DNA from: Mycogone perniciosa
Lineage: Eukaryota; Ascomycota; Sordariomycetes; Hypocreales; Hypocreaceae
Assembly (NCBI GenBank): GCA_025331125.1
Contig: JAOALB010000164.1
Span: forward strand, 50,757 to 114,756
Reading direction: 5' to 3'
Length of the DNA stretch: 64,000 nt
The translations under genes were made by a program, and so were the position numbers. Shown here piece by piece: positions 51,901 to 62,990 of this stretch. A model generated the notes under the pieces. The model had not been told where the DNA came from. It did not search any database and worked only from the letters and a program-made list of their open reading frames with translations. Numbering within the stretch: the stretch's first letter is position 1; every line of letters begins with the position of its first letter.

Positions 51901-52427
51901 ACTTTAAGCATTTATTAATATTAAATTAAATTAACTAGTAAAACCTTTAAGTAAAGTTTTAATCTCTTTTAGCTTTAAAAAATATAAAATAATTAACTTA
52001 AAAAGGTTTAAACTTTTATTTTAAAATTAATACTAATACCTATACTTTAAGAATTTAGTTAAAAGCTATATAAATATAGTTTAAGTTTTACATTAAGCGA
52101 TAACTGTAAATCAATTTACTATTCTAAACTTTAAAGTAAAGGTAAAGGATATCCTGCCTTTTTTAATTAAAGTTAATAAATACCTTTAAAAATAATTTAT
52201 AAAAGGAATATAATAAAGATTAATATATCATATTCAATAGGTTTTAAAGTATTAATAAAAAACTTTATAAAAAGGAATTATTTAATCTATTATAATAATA
52301 CTTTCTTTAAATAATTAATTATTTTCTTAATATTATATATATAAATTAAAATATAATATTTATAGTTAATTCTTAGAACTTAGCCTTTAACTTTAACTAT
52401 ATTTATCCCTTTTACTATATAGTTTAA

Positions 52428-52646
52428 TTAACTGCAATAAAGAAAAAGGAAAGTATTCTCTTTCATTTTATAAACTATACTAATAGTAAAAATATAAAAT
52501 AATACCGCTAGCCTAGCTATATAAATAGCATTCATAATAAAAGTAATAATAGGATTAATAATTAAAAATAGATTTATATATTTTTTAGTAATACTATAAA
52601 CTATAAAACCTTTATTAAGTATACTAGCACTATTACAAAGTACCAA
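52428..52646 (-). other. Chance ORF inside element C
   Basis: 72 codons, hydrophobic, rich in Ile, Phe and Asn, as expected from AT-rich DNA. No homology recognised and no start context; I do not regard it as a gene. It may overlap old element C coding sequence. Confidence 0.15.
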
Positions 52647-53312
52647 AAGCTTAAAAGAGGATTTAACCTCTTTTAAAGAAAATAATAGTTCTTTTAATAG
52701 ATTAAAAGATAATTAAAATTTAATAAAGGAAAAGGTTTTAAAAGTAATTATAAAACTTAATTAAAAGGCAATTAAAAAAGATACAAAGGGCTTTATAAAA
52801 CTAGGTAAAAGAGAATAAACTATAATAGTAGATTTTATAGTAATAATAAAGAAAATAATACGTTAATATCTTTAAATCTAATAAATTATACCTTTAAATA
52901 TATACTATAGCTTAACTTTATTGAATTTAATAAATAGATTTATTTAAAATAATCTTAAAAGTTAAATTTAAATACTTACTTAAATAGTAAAATAATTAAT
53001 ATAAAATAAATAAATAATAGTTGAAAATACTAAATAATAAATATAAGTTATTAAAATAAAACTATTTAATTATAATAGTTTTAATACAGAAAGGATAATT
53101 TAATATAGATTAAATATAGGGATATTAATAGTATATATAATAGTAATTTTATTTTTAACTTTATTCTTTTTATAATATACTTTTATTATTATTTCTTTAT
53201 AATATTAATATTTACTTTAAAGGATTATTATATTAATACTAAAAGGATTAATAGGATAATTATTTTATTAAAATTTACTCCTTTTATTTATAAATACTTA
53301 TAAGGAAGATTT

Positions 53313-53713
53313 TATTAAAGGTAATTAATATATTTAATATATTTATACTCCTTTTTATTAGTTTATTTAAAAAAGGTTAATTATTTATTTAAATAACTAT
53401 TAAATTAAAAAGCGTAAAAGTATAAAGATAAAATAGATAGACTTAGTTTAATAATAAAATAACTTGCATTTTCTCTTAATATATTACTTTACCTGTAATC
53501 TTATAGCTATTAAAGTATGAAAAGGTAACTATTAATTGCTTTTAGCTATAGATATTATAATTGAATGATTTGCAGTATCTTTTAGTCTTTATACTATTTA
53601 ACTGCAGCTTTATAGGTCTATTAAAAGCGCGGCTCCCGCGCTTTATTTAGGTTATTATTAGTATATATATATATATATATATATGTTTAGAGTGCCAATT
53701 CCCCCTCGATAAA
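53313..53713. repeat. Right LTR of element C
   Basis: Matches the left LTR. Contains a perfect hairpin, arms AAAGCGCG (53624-53631) and CGCGCTTT (53637-53644) around GCTCC, and a (TA)n run at about 53660-53684 that may act as a TATA region. The target duplication could not be identified. Confidence 0.8.
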
Positions 53714-55762
53714 GTATATACTAAATTAACTAATAAGAAAAAGTAAAAGAAAGTAACTATATAAAAAAAGGTTAAAGAAAGAAAAAAAAAGAAAAGAAAA
53801 TAATAAAAGGTAAAATTATAAATAAAAAGAAAAGTAAAGTAAAAATATATATAACATATATAGTATATATAATAGTAATTTAAAAAAAGAAATAGAAAGT
53901 AAATTATTTATATATTAATAGTAAATAATGAATATATTATATAAAATATCTTTATTACCCATTAAATTCCATTATATAAAAGTATACTTTTATATTATAA
54001 AATTAAAAACTGCTTAACCTATTAAATCTATATTAAAGCACTTAAATTTAAAGGTTAAAAGAAAGATTTATATAGGAATAGCTATAATTTAATATAATAA
54101 TAAAATATTGAAAGTTAAAAAAAGGTTAATTAAGTATAAAGTCTTTACTAGTATTAAAGTTAGTATTATAAAAGGTAAACAGTTTATTAAAAGACTAAAA
54201 GCTTTAACGCTTTTATAATATTATATAAACTAAAATATTTATATAAAAGTAACTATACTCTTTAAAGATATAGAACTTTAAAGACTAGTAAGCTACTACC
54301 ATTATATTTAATTACTAGGTTCAGGCTTATTACTTATTTATTAATATTTATTTCTCTTTTAAGTAACTGCTTTTTAATATCTTTTACCTTTCCTTAAGGT
54401 CGCAGCCCTTTACCTAATCTGTCTGCCTTAAAGAGAGTCTTTAATAGCCTTTTAAAGCTACTTATATCTTTTATTTTTAGGTTAGCTTTAATAGTATATT
54501 ATTTACAAATAGAAAGGTTAAAGAATTTCTTTTATTTGAATAAAAATATATTAATCCTTTTATAAAAGGAAATCTTTTTTTAAAATAAAGATTAAATTCT
54601 TTTTAATTTCACTTTTAATAAAAAATACTTTAATTTACTATTGCTTAAAAAAGGTTAATTAATTATTAGTAATACTAAATTTTCTTTTATATTATTATTT
54701 TAAAGAAAGTTTAACTTTTTAATTAATACCATAAAAAAAGTAAATATATTATTATTATCTTTATTATTATTTTCAACTTTTTATTAAAATTACTTACTTT
54801 ATTAAAATAAACTTTTAATAAGTTTGATAATATTATAAAGCGTTTTAAAAGGCCTTTTTACTTCTTATTAATAAAGGTTGACATTAATATTATCAACTTA
54901 TTTAAAAACCTTTTTTTTTTACTTTAAAGTATTATTATTATTATTTTTAAATAAAGAAGTATTGTTTATTAAATCAAGGATATAGCTATAATGATATATT
55001 CATTATTCTATTATTTTTAAAGAAAGAATTAATAAATTAATTATAATAAATAAGTATTAAATATATATATTATTAAATATTTAATTATAACTATAATATA
55101 AAAGAAACTCATTGATATTATTTAATTTAATTAGTAAAATAACTAACAATTATTAAAAATTACACTTTTAAAAAAATAATGTCTTTTGTATTAAAATTAA
55201 ACCCTTTAAAAGGTAACAAAAAAGAATTTAAACATATAATATTTGCTTTAAAGATAATTTATTATAAAAGTTATTACTAATACTCTAAAAAGGCTATAAT
55301 TATTAAATAGTTGAAGGTAAATAAATATTATTAATATTATTTTTATATAAAATATAATGTAAAGTATAAAGTAAAAAGTAATATTGATATATATAATATA
55401 TATATAATATATATATAATATATAATATATTATATATAAATAAAAGGGTTAATAAGAGTCTAGAATTTGCTTTAATATTTTAAGCCTTTTAAAAAAACAT
55501 ATATTATTCCTAATAATTTATATAATTAAATAGTAAATACCTTTCTTAAATAAATTAAAAAGTATAGGTTTAAATTTTATTATAAGTTAAGTACTTATTT
55601 ATAAAAGTTATTAAATTTTATAATTAAATGCTTTTTTTTATATAGATATATCAAAACAATTATTTAAGCTCTATTTGATTAAATTTATTAAATATTTTTA
55701 CTTATAGATTTAACTATTTAAATAAATAAAGGGCTTTAGATTTAACTATTTGTTTAATAGAT
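53714..55762. other. Unassigned AT-rich DNA left of gene island 2
   Basis: Contains a purine-rich stretch (about 53765-53830) and a somewhat GC-richer patch at 54300-54480 with GGTCGCAGCC. No coding frame and no clear match to elements A, B or copia by eye. Probably older RIP-mutated repeat. Composition changes abruptly near 55760. Confidence 0.5.
55388..55440. repeat. (TA)n-rich microsatellite
   Basis: Alternating ATATATAATATATA units over about 50 bp. Confidence 0.8.
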
Positions 55763-56044
55763 TTGTTTGATTGGTTTGATCGGGATGCTACACTGCATGA
55801 TCTGTTTGATAACCATCACGACCGTCAATACCTGGCCATCAAAAGTGAAGTCTACACCTCAGCAATTGTAACTGATAGTGTAGGTTATCTTGCCTATGAC
55901 AATAAACAAGAGCAGATGAATGTGATAGTGTCGGCCGGTCTCTTGGCTGACTGTTGTCCGCGCGTAAACCCCCCCTTCAAGATGCCAACACAACCCCCTC
56001 GCGTGCCAGGCTGCTTGCCGCACGCCTCTATCATGGCCGACTGA
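55763..56044 (+). CDS. Hypothetical 93-residue ORF at the edge of gene island 2
   Basis: Begins MFDWFDRDATLHDLFDNHH and ends PHASIMAD. The first 60 residues read like real protein (acidic, His/Asp-rich, then SVGYLAYDN) and use unmutated codons. It starts within a few bases of the abrupt change from AT-rich to normal DNA, so it could be the surviving 3' part of a longer gene whose 5' end lies in mutated DNA. It stops 16 bp before the convergent desaturase stop codon. I recognise no family, and it may be chance. Confidence 0.25.
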   Translation: MFDWFDRDATLHDLFDNHHDRQYLAIKSEVYTSAIVTDSVGYLAYDNKQEQMNVIVSAGLLADCCPRVNPPFKMPTQPPRVPGCLPHASIMAD

Positions 56045-56059
56045 GATTCTCGAGCCTGT

Positions 56060-57710
56060 TTAATGAGATAGTATTCTCATTGTTAGGGCTGGGGATGGCA
56101 TTTTTCCAGGACGATACCAATATACCCCTTCGGTATCATGCTGCTTGTCTTTTTGCCCCTTCATTCCTCGCTGTAACAAGACGACAGTAGTTATCAATCA
56201 GTCATAGGGATATACATACGAGGGTGATTTCCGTCGTGGGGGGGAGGTTGAAGCGTACCTTTGGGACAACATCTCCTTGTATGGCAGGATTTGACTCCAC
56301 CCACTGACAGTCCCTGAAGCTGTTATAAAGGGCCCCGTACCAAGATCCCGAATCTTGGTGGTAATATTTTCCCAACAAGGGACGGATAGCGTTGGTAGCC
56401 TCTTGGGCGTGATAGTGTGGAATCCGAGGGAAAAGATGGTGTATGACATGCAAGTCAATGATGTGATGCAACAGGTGTCGTAACAGGAACCCAGGGTCTC
56501 GGTCTACCGTAGCGAGAGCCCCACGAATAAATGTCCAGGACTCTGCTGAGTATTTTGGAAGATATGGGGCCGTGTGATGTAGGTATGTGATGATGACTTG
56601 AGCCAACCCACCATTAGTATGGGCTGTTTCCAGCTCAAAATGAATGATGCAGAAAGAGACCTACCAATGTAGTGATTCACCCACATGAGAGGTAAAATAT
56701 AAGTCCAAGTGATTGTCCACCATCCATACACACCAGCGGCCTTGAACAAACAGTAACCCATCGCAATCAGCCCAAAGTCAGAGGCAATAATAGACCAAAA
56801 CTCGTCGGACCTAAATAAGGCTCCCCAGGGGTCGAAATGGCTATTGTTCCACCAGCCTTTAGAGGGACGAATGACGGCATGGGGACCAGCAGTGATGTTC
56901 GTTAGAAGATACCAAGGCTGGAACGCGTAGATTAGCTCTAAAGGTCTCCAGGAATTATCGTTCGACTTACCCAACCAATGACTTGTTGTAGAATAACTCT
57001 CAAGAGGAGCACGGTGGGAGCATCTTCTGTCATTTCAGCAGGGTCAAGTTTTCCCTTGAACAACTCGATGTATTCCTCCTTTTGAGGCGGCACGTAGTTA
57101 TGATCCTGGGAAAAGTCTGGTTAGGGCATCTGACAGTCGAGCTGCAGGTATCACTGGGGCGCTTTACCTTTGACATATGATTGGCATAGACATGATGTCT
57201 CGAGTGTGTTGATCTCCAACTGAAGTAGGGTGACATCAAAAAGGAGTGGGCAATGAACCCAAAGAAGTCACCTACGACACGGCTCTTGCAAAATGAACCA
57301 TGGCCAGCTTCATGACCCAGCACCCAGAAGCCTGTTGCGGGCATTCCCACTACGAAAGGGTATATGCCTGCGCAAAGCACAATTTTCAAGTAGGGATTTT
57401 CAATCATCTTTTCAAGCTGAAGAGCAGCGATGAGTGGAAGTATCATGAATGAGATGTCTCTGACATAGTAGTATAATGATGTTGCCACCGAGGGCTGGAA
57501 GCAGTGTCTCGGTATCGCCTTGCGGAGCTGCTCAATCCCAATGTCCGCTTCAACGTACTGAGAGAATGGAAGATGTTAGCTAGCCGCACCATCTGGAAGT
57601 CAAGATCTAGGGACGCAGCGACGTATCCTTGAACTTACCCCTGGTAGCACTGCCTCCAAGTGGTATGTATCTGGTACATAGAGGCCGGCCTTGTCTTCCT
57701 TGTCACTCAT
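56060..57710 (-). CDS. Delta12-type (FAD2-like) membrane fatty acid desaturase
   Basis: Predicted exons on the minus strand: 57710-57639, 57557-57168, 57105-56971, 56917-56665, 56596-56259 and 56170-56060, encoding 432 residues (family about 440-480). Five GT-AG introns of 53-88 bp keep the frame. The three histidine boxes are present: HEAGH (106-110), HSRHH (142-146) and HVIHH (333-337), which bind the di-iron centre in the ER membrane. Hydrophobic segments lie before box 1 and around residues 200-280. Other family landmarks: PRHCF near 40-44, MSPYFSWRSTH, YLHHTAPYLPKY and LFPRIPHYHAQEA. The family inserts double bonds in acyl lipids, usually oleate to linoleate. Box 1 is HEAGHGS rather than the common HECGH, suggesting a divergent paralog whose regiochemistry cannot be told from sequence. 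Start ATG 57710 gives a short polar N-terminus ahead of a 24-codon first exon. No RIP stops. The last exon (36 residues) is the least certain part. Confidence 0.9.
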
Positions 57711-57860
57711 TTCGGCGGATGAAACCTCTTGTATAATAGATCAAAACCTAGGGTTCAAGAAAACACATACAGAGAAACAGCCCGGATGTAGTTCAGGACG
57801 AAGACCATACTGGCTGGAATGAGAGCAACATACTGTTAATAAAGAAGGGGGGGGCTCATC

Positions 57861-57867
57861 TTTATAG
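57861..57867 (-). promoter_or_regulatory. Putative TATA box of the desaturase gene
   Basis: The minus strand reads CTATAAA about 150 bp upstream of the ATG, in otherwise mixed-composition DNA. Position fits a core promoter; unproven. Confidence 0.45.
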
Positions 57868-58017
57868 CCGTGGCGTGATGTTCGCAATTGCGACATTCAA
57901 GGTGGCATAATCGGTCCTATTGAATGCAATTACTCCGTACTGTACTCCGTAGTGATTGCTAATTTTCATAAGCCTCACCAACATCGTGGTAGTAGCCATA
58001 TGTCACTCTGCATGATG

Positions 58018-58082
58018 ACATCACAACACATCACATGCTGACACGCTGGCATGCTGACATGCAGCGATGCAAACATGCTCGT
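58018..58082. repeat. Imperfect short repeats of CATGCTGACA type in the desaturase upstream region
   Basis: Repeated blocks such as CATGCTGACACGCTGG, CATGCTGACATGCAG and CAAACATGCTCG follow one another, with GCATGC/ACATGC cores. Possibly a cluster of transcription-factor sites, or a decayed tandem repeat. Confidence 0.5.
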
Positions 58083-58785
58083 ATCATTCCGCCCAACAGA
58101 TTCTTCTAGATTCCAAGTTACCAAAATTCTGTAAGCAATAGTAGCTTAAATTGTTATTAGTTTCCTTTGATAAACAACGGAGAAAACTCAAGTTCTTCCA
58201 GTAGTTTTAAAATATTGTCACCTGATGCATGTGTGTGCGTAGTCGGCTGTCACAACGCGAAATAAGGGGAATCCCATGTCCATTGATCTCTCGGATAGGT
58301 GTGTAACAAGATGAATGCCATTATCCCTTACAGTTTCCTGGCAGACTAAAAACCAGACTCATTCTCCGTGCATGTGACCGTTGACCCCTGATCACGGTCC
58401 CCATCACATTCCTCGTATTTTGAACTTCCAACAACACGGTCCCGGTCCGATATATATAGGTTTGCCGCTGCTACCGCTGCTGCCTACAAAAATGCCTATT
58501 CGTGGCAGAATCTTAGGCTAGATATATAGATAATGAGAGACATAGAGGAATCGCAAGATGACCGGAAAATAAAAAACATACCAAAATACTGTAGGAATTA
58601 TTAATTATATTACGAAACAATTAGAGTTATAGAAATAAGTTCAATATTATGATATATATTTCTTCGCCTCAAGATTCACGGGCGTGTCCGAGAATTTCTC
58701 CCCAATTGTTGACCCCTGCTTAGACCATCAGTAGCTATTTCGTGCAGTTACCCACTTAACTAGCATCACCAAGAATATCGAAAAG

Positions 58786-59934
58786 TTGCCAATTCAATCC
58801 TTCTTTTTTTTTCATGCATATACCCTCCTCCTGTTGTCTGTTGTTAGTTATGATCCAGCCATATGGTATCCAATCGCCATGTCTATCGTCCGAGACCCAT
58901 GCACCCCTGCCCGGGGGCTAATCAGGTGGCTCAATACATCCACCAACAACTCGTTGTCTGTTTCTTGGTTTGTTTGCTGCCATAACATCAGTGTAACAGG
59001 TGGCGAAGGCACATTGTCTGTACGCCTAACGTTCAAACTGTGTCGGGATGGATTTTCCAGCAAGTTCTCCTTTTTTGGTGTGGAGTAGTACTGAGAAATT
59101 AGACCATTAGGAGTTGGGACTTGATCTGACATTGAGCTAACGATCATCAAGAGTTGCACCTTGTGATTCACACATTTCATTCTCACATTCCAATACTATC
59201 ATTCCAGGTGATTAAGAGAGCAGGGGTCCGCAGAGATCCTGTCTTTTTTTGGTAAGATTATGATTGTGGAGAGGGAACGACTTACCCTATTCTAGATTGC
59301 AACACTCACTTGAGAAAAATTATAACCCTTGGAGAGAAAAAAAAAAGGAGGATGTATTAAGACACCGACGGTAAATTGAGACAAATCCAACACAAAGACC
59401 GATTACAGGCCATCAAGACCATGTTGCACTAACTCGTGAGAAAAACTTACCTTGCTTGCCTAACAAGGGTGGACTGTCACTGTCACGCTCCCGTTGGTTG
59501 CCAATATGTTTTACCTACATATATGCATTACATTGCTTCGGTTAAGAGTAGGATGTGGCTGGCTGACTATGAAATGTACGCAGAATACAGTATCTTCCCG
59601 CTTTGACTTACCCAGAGCGGCGTTGGCTACGAAGTGGCTAGGGTCAGGGAATGGCCCGCCCTACGAAGTAATCAGGTGCATGAAACCATTGCAAAGGAAG
59701 ACAATCCACCTATAAGATACAGCTTCTGAAATGCTATTTTTAGTTGATAGGAACTGGAATAACCATAATCCGAGGGATATACTTTATCAGGTGGAAATGT
59801 GGCACCACAAGACACTACACCACAAGAATAGCTCTCCGGATAGCGAGTATAGACGTAAGGTTGGACGGCTAATATGACCACAAAGTTATAAGATACAGAC
59901 AAAGAGAATTAATGATTGTGTGATTATAGTTTGA
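58786..59934. other. Right part of gene island 2 without a convincing gene
   Basis: Overlapping 100-codon plus (58786-59088) and 112-codon minus (58848-59186) ORFs occupy the same DNA; neither has a recognisable motif, and at most one could be real. Smaller ORFs at 59494-59715 and 59672-59902 look like chance. An A-rich run lies at about 59337-59347. Possibly a non-coding transcript or a decayed gene. Confidence 0.35.
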
Positions 59935-62716
59935 ACAATATTAATAATAATTTTAAAAGGTTTAAAAACGTAAATTTATATAACGTTATTTAAAAATATA
60001 AATTATGAGTTTTAATAAAAGTATTAATATTAATTAATATTTATAGCTATTAATATATATAATTCAAAAGGTTTAGTATTTTTTTTATTTTAAATATCGC
60101 TTTAATTTAATAAAGTATATTTAATATATAATATATATCTTTACTTTATTTATTAATAAAAGGAAAGGTTATTTTTAATAATATCTTTAATTACTATAAA
60201 TTTAAAAGTTTTATATGAATGCCTTTAAATTACTTTAAATATTTTTAAGTTATTATTAAATAGCTAGGTTTTAAAGTACCTATATTATTATATATATTAT
60301 ATTTAATATTTTATAGGTTTTATTAATTATTCTATTTATAAAGAATTTTAAAATTAAAATTAGAATTGGAATTATTATATTGAAAAGGTTTTTATTATTT
60401 ATATTTTTTATAATATTAATATAAATATAAAAATTAAAGTTATTTTTTAAAAGAATTCTTTTTTTTAATTAACTATTATTTTAATTTAACTTTACTAGAA
60501 TATTTTAAGAGTTTTTATTTAATATATTAAACTGTATTACTTTAAATTTAAATTAATAAATAGTTTAACAACTATATTGAAATAAGAATTTAAATTAATA
60601 CATTTATTTTCAATTTAATACTTTGATAATTATAAAGTATTTTAAGTTTTTATAGTTTACAATAATTTTAAATGTATTTTTTATATGTTAAGGCTTAAAG
60701 TGCTATTTTTTTAATAATTTAGTAATAACTAGCAGTTTTTTATTATAGATTTTATAACTACCTTTAATAAAAAAATACTTTAATTAAAAATATGTTATTA
60801 ATTATAAAATACTATTTCTATTATATTAAAAGAGAATATTATTAAATATTTAACTTACAGTATTTATTTTTGAAATTATCTTTTTATTATAATTAAAAAA
60901 GTGAAAATTAAAGTAATTATAAATTAAGTTTTTAAATAGTTACATAGAATAATATAAAGTTCTATTTAATTTTATAATATATATTTTTTTCAAAAGGCTA
61001 TTTAAAGGTTTATAAATATTAAAAAAGTCTTTAATAAATTATTAATAGAGATTTATGAAGCTTAAAAAATATTAAAGTTTATAAAGGTTTAAAAGTCTTT
61101 TTTAATCTATAATTACAGCTATATTCTCAAAGTTTATGTTTATATTATTATATATAATAATTAAATTAAAATATTTCATTTTTATTATTTTAAATATATA
61201 TTCTTTAATATTAATTTAACAGCCTATATTAATTAATTTATTTTTAACTTTTTATATATATTAGTAATATTCCTTTTATATAATAAAATAAAATAAAATA
61301 TTATTAAAGTCAATTATATAGACTTTATTAAATAAATTATATAAAGTATAGTTAATATAATATTAAAAGAAGGTTAAAGTATTATAAAAGCTAAAAGGTT
61401 TAATTGTTAAAATAACAAGGTTATACTAACCCTTATTTATATATAGCTTCTAGGAAGCTGTATATAATACAGCAATAAGGAAATGACTGAGAGTCTAATT
61501 AGGTTAATAATAGATAAACAATTAAATTGTAACTAATCTAATAGCTGAAAAGCTATAAAATATCTAGTATATACAGCTAGATTATAAAAGTAATTGTAAA
61601 ATAATGCTTTGTCTTTTATAATAGTCCTCCGATTAAATAATAGGAATACAGCAATAGAATTAGGTTTATAGCCTTATTTTTATTTTCCGCAAAATTCATT
61701 TATATAGGAAATCATCCAAATTGACTTACAGATATACAAACAGGAAACCATTTTAATCAGATTTTTTATAATAGCTATTATGCCTATTATATTAAGTCCA
61801 GGGTAGGCGGGGTAGCTGGTCCTAGCTTAATTGTTATCGTTAAAGATAACAGAAATTTCCTAACTTATACCAAAGTTCCTTTAGAGCTCGGTCCTAGCGT
61901 CAGGCCTGATTGCGGGTCTAGCCAGAATAAAAAGGTTACCCAAATACACTAAAATCCTTGCTTTTTAGCCCTCCTTTTTAACAATAATAAAGTTTTTAAA
62001 TAGTTTAAACTAGGTTATAAAAGCTACTTTTTATTTATATCCTTTTATAATTTTAAATTTATTAAAAGTAATTATTATATTTAATTTAATATAAAGTTAA
62101 ATATTATTTAAAATATTTAATATCTCTTAAATTAATAAAAGTAAATAATAGTTCTTTATAATACTTTTATTAAGGCTTTAATAGTTTTTATATATATAAA
62201 TACTTTTTCAAATTTTATACTTAAAAGTAAAAGCGTAGTATATTTTATTTTATATTTTGTAATAAATTATTAAATTACATGTTTATTTAATTATTTTTAT
62301 ATAATTTAAACTTTATTTTATAATATATAATAATCTATTGTTTAATAAAGGTTTAATTTTATAGTTTTATGATCTTTTAATAGGAAATCTATTTATTAAA
62401 TATAAAGAAAAGCTAATAATTTTATTTTATAATTAATTAAAAGTTTCTTTTAAATATTACTTTTTATTTATTTTAGCTTTATATTTATAGATTTATTAAT
62501 ATTAAACTTTTATCTTTTTAAAAGTACTTTTTTTTATAATAATATATATAGAATTTATAAAAAGCTATAATAAATAATATTTATATTACTTTAAAGCTAT
62601 TTTACTTTTATAATATATTTATAAAGGTATTTTTATTTAACTTTAATAGTTAATATACTTTATATTCCTACTTTTATATACTCTTTATTAAATATCCTTA
62701 AATTGGCTTTATATAT
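59935..62716 (-). mobile_element. Ty3/gypsy family B copy 2, fragment (heavily RIP-mutated)
   Basis: Collinear with 1264-3500 of copy 1, with more AT substitutions. The RT motif region is at about 61281-61330 (minus). Interrupted by a solo LTR at 61405-61983. The right end is cut by the third copia element at 62717. Starts abruptly at the edge of gene island 2, so its 3' end is missing. Confidence 0.85.
61405..61983. repeat. Solo LTR (579 bp), almost free of RIP, inside gypsy B copy 2
   Basis: Begins TGTTAAAATAACAAGG and ends CCTCCTTTTTAACA, so the ends TGTTAAAA/TTTTAACA are inverted repeats. Comparison with copy 1 (near 2750) shows a clean insertion between CTAAAAGGT and TAATAAAG, flanked by TTAAT and ATAAT, a 5-bp target duplication with one mismatch. 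The body retains CpA, TpG and CpG and is far less AT-rich than its surroundings. No internal coding region, so one LTR was left by recombination. The family is different from A, B, C and the copia here. Confidence 0.82.
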
Positions 62717-62990
62717 TATTGGGTTAGGTAGGCTAAGGACCTACTACTTATTAGCGCTTATTAGCGTTAAAGAGCTTTTATCTGCTTATATAGTAGATAC
62801 CAGCTAATATATATATCGTATAAGCGATATATTAGACTATAAGGGCGCTTATAATATATATATTCTACATTTTTCTTTATATTAGCTATATATATATATA
62901 GTAAAGCTATTACAGTATATTTATTACTAGAATTAAGCTTTATTCCTATTTCTCTCTATACTTTATATAGCTATACCGCGCTCCGCAACA
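62717..62990 (+). repeat. 5' LTR of copia copy 3
   Basis: 274 bp, the best preserved LTR of this family in the window, with the CCGCGCTCCGCAACA terminus intact except for one probable G-to-A. Confidence 0.9.

Larger units (their letters stand above)
42586..53713. mobile_element. LTR element, family C (about 11.1 kb, coding content unrecognised)
   Basis: Direct repeats of about 400 bp at 42586-42989 and 53313-53713 share an ordered set of features: start TGTTAAGGGTAACTAATATA (mutated on the right), TATAGCTRTTAAG, a CTGCAG-containing stretch, an AAAGCGCG hairpin, a (TA)n run and an ATTCCCCC end. This identifies two LTRs of one element. A purine-rich AAGGAAGATT before the right LTR weakly suggests plus orientation. 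I found no convincing RT or protease motif, as the interior is extremely AT-rich. It may be a heavily decayed gypsy or copia, possibly with further nested insertions, or a large non-autonomous derivative. Confidence 0.7.
57711..58785. other. Upstream and intergenic region of the desaturase
   Basis: Normal composition with no long frame. It holds the desaturase leader and promoter. Near 58005-58022 is TGATGACATCACA, similar to a CRE/bZIP site. A plus-strand TATATATAGG near 58450 followed by a GCTGC-rich stretch could be a second, divergent promoter, but no convincing gene follows it. Confidence 0.4.

Noticed and set aside
52428..52646. 72-codon minus-strand ORF in element C
   Set aside because: Hydrophobic Ile/Phe/Asn composition expected from AT-rich DNA, no motif, no supporting context.
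55388..55440. (TA)n run as a possible replication origin or telomere-linked repeat
   Set aside because: Simple dinucleotide repeats are common in RIP-mutated DNA; nothing else supports an origin.
58786..59186. Overlapping 100- and 112-codon ORFs on opposite strands
   Set aside because: Neither shows motifs or splice-consistent extensions; mutual overlap means at least one is chance.
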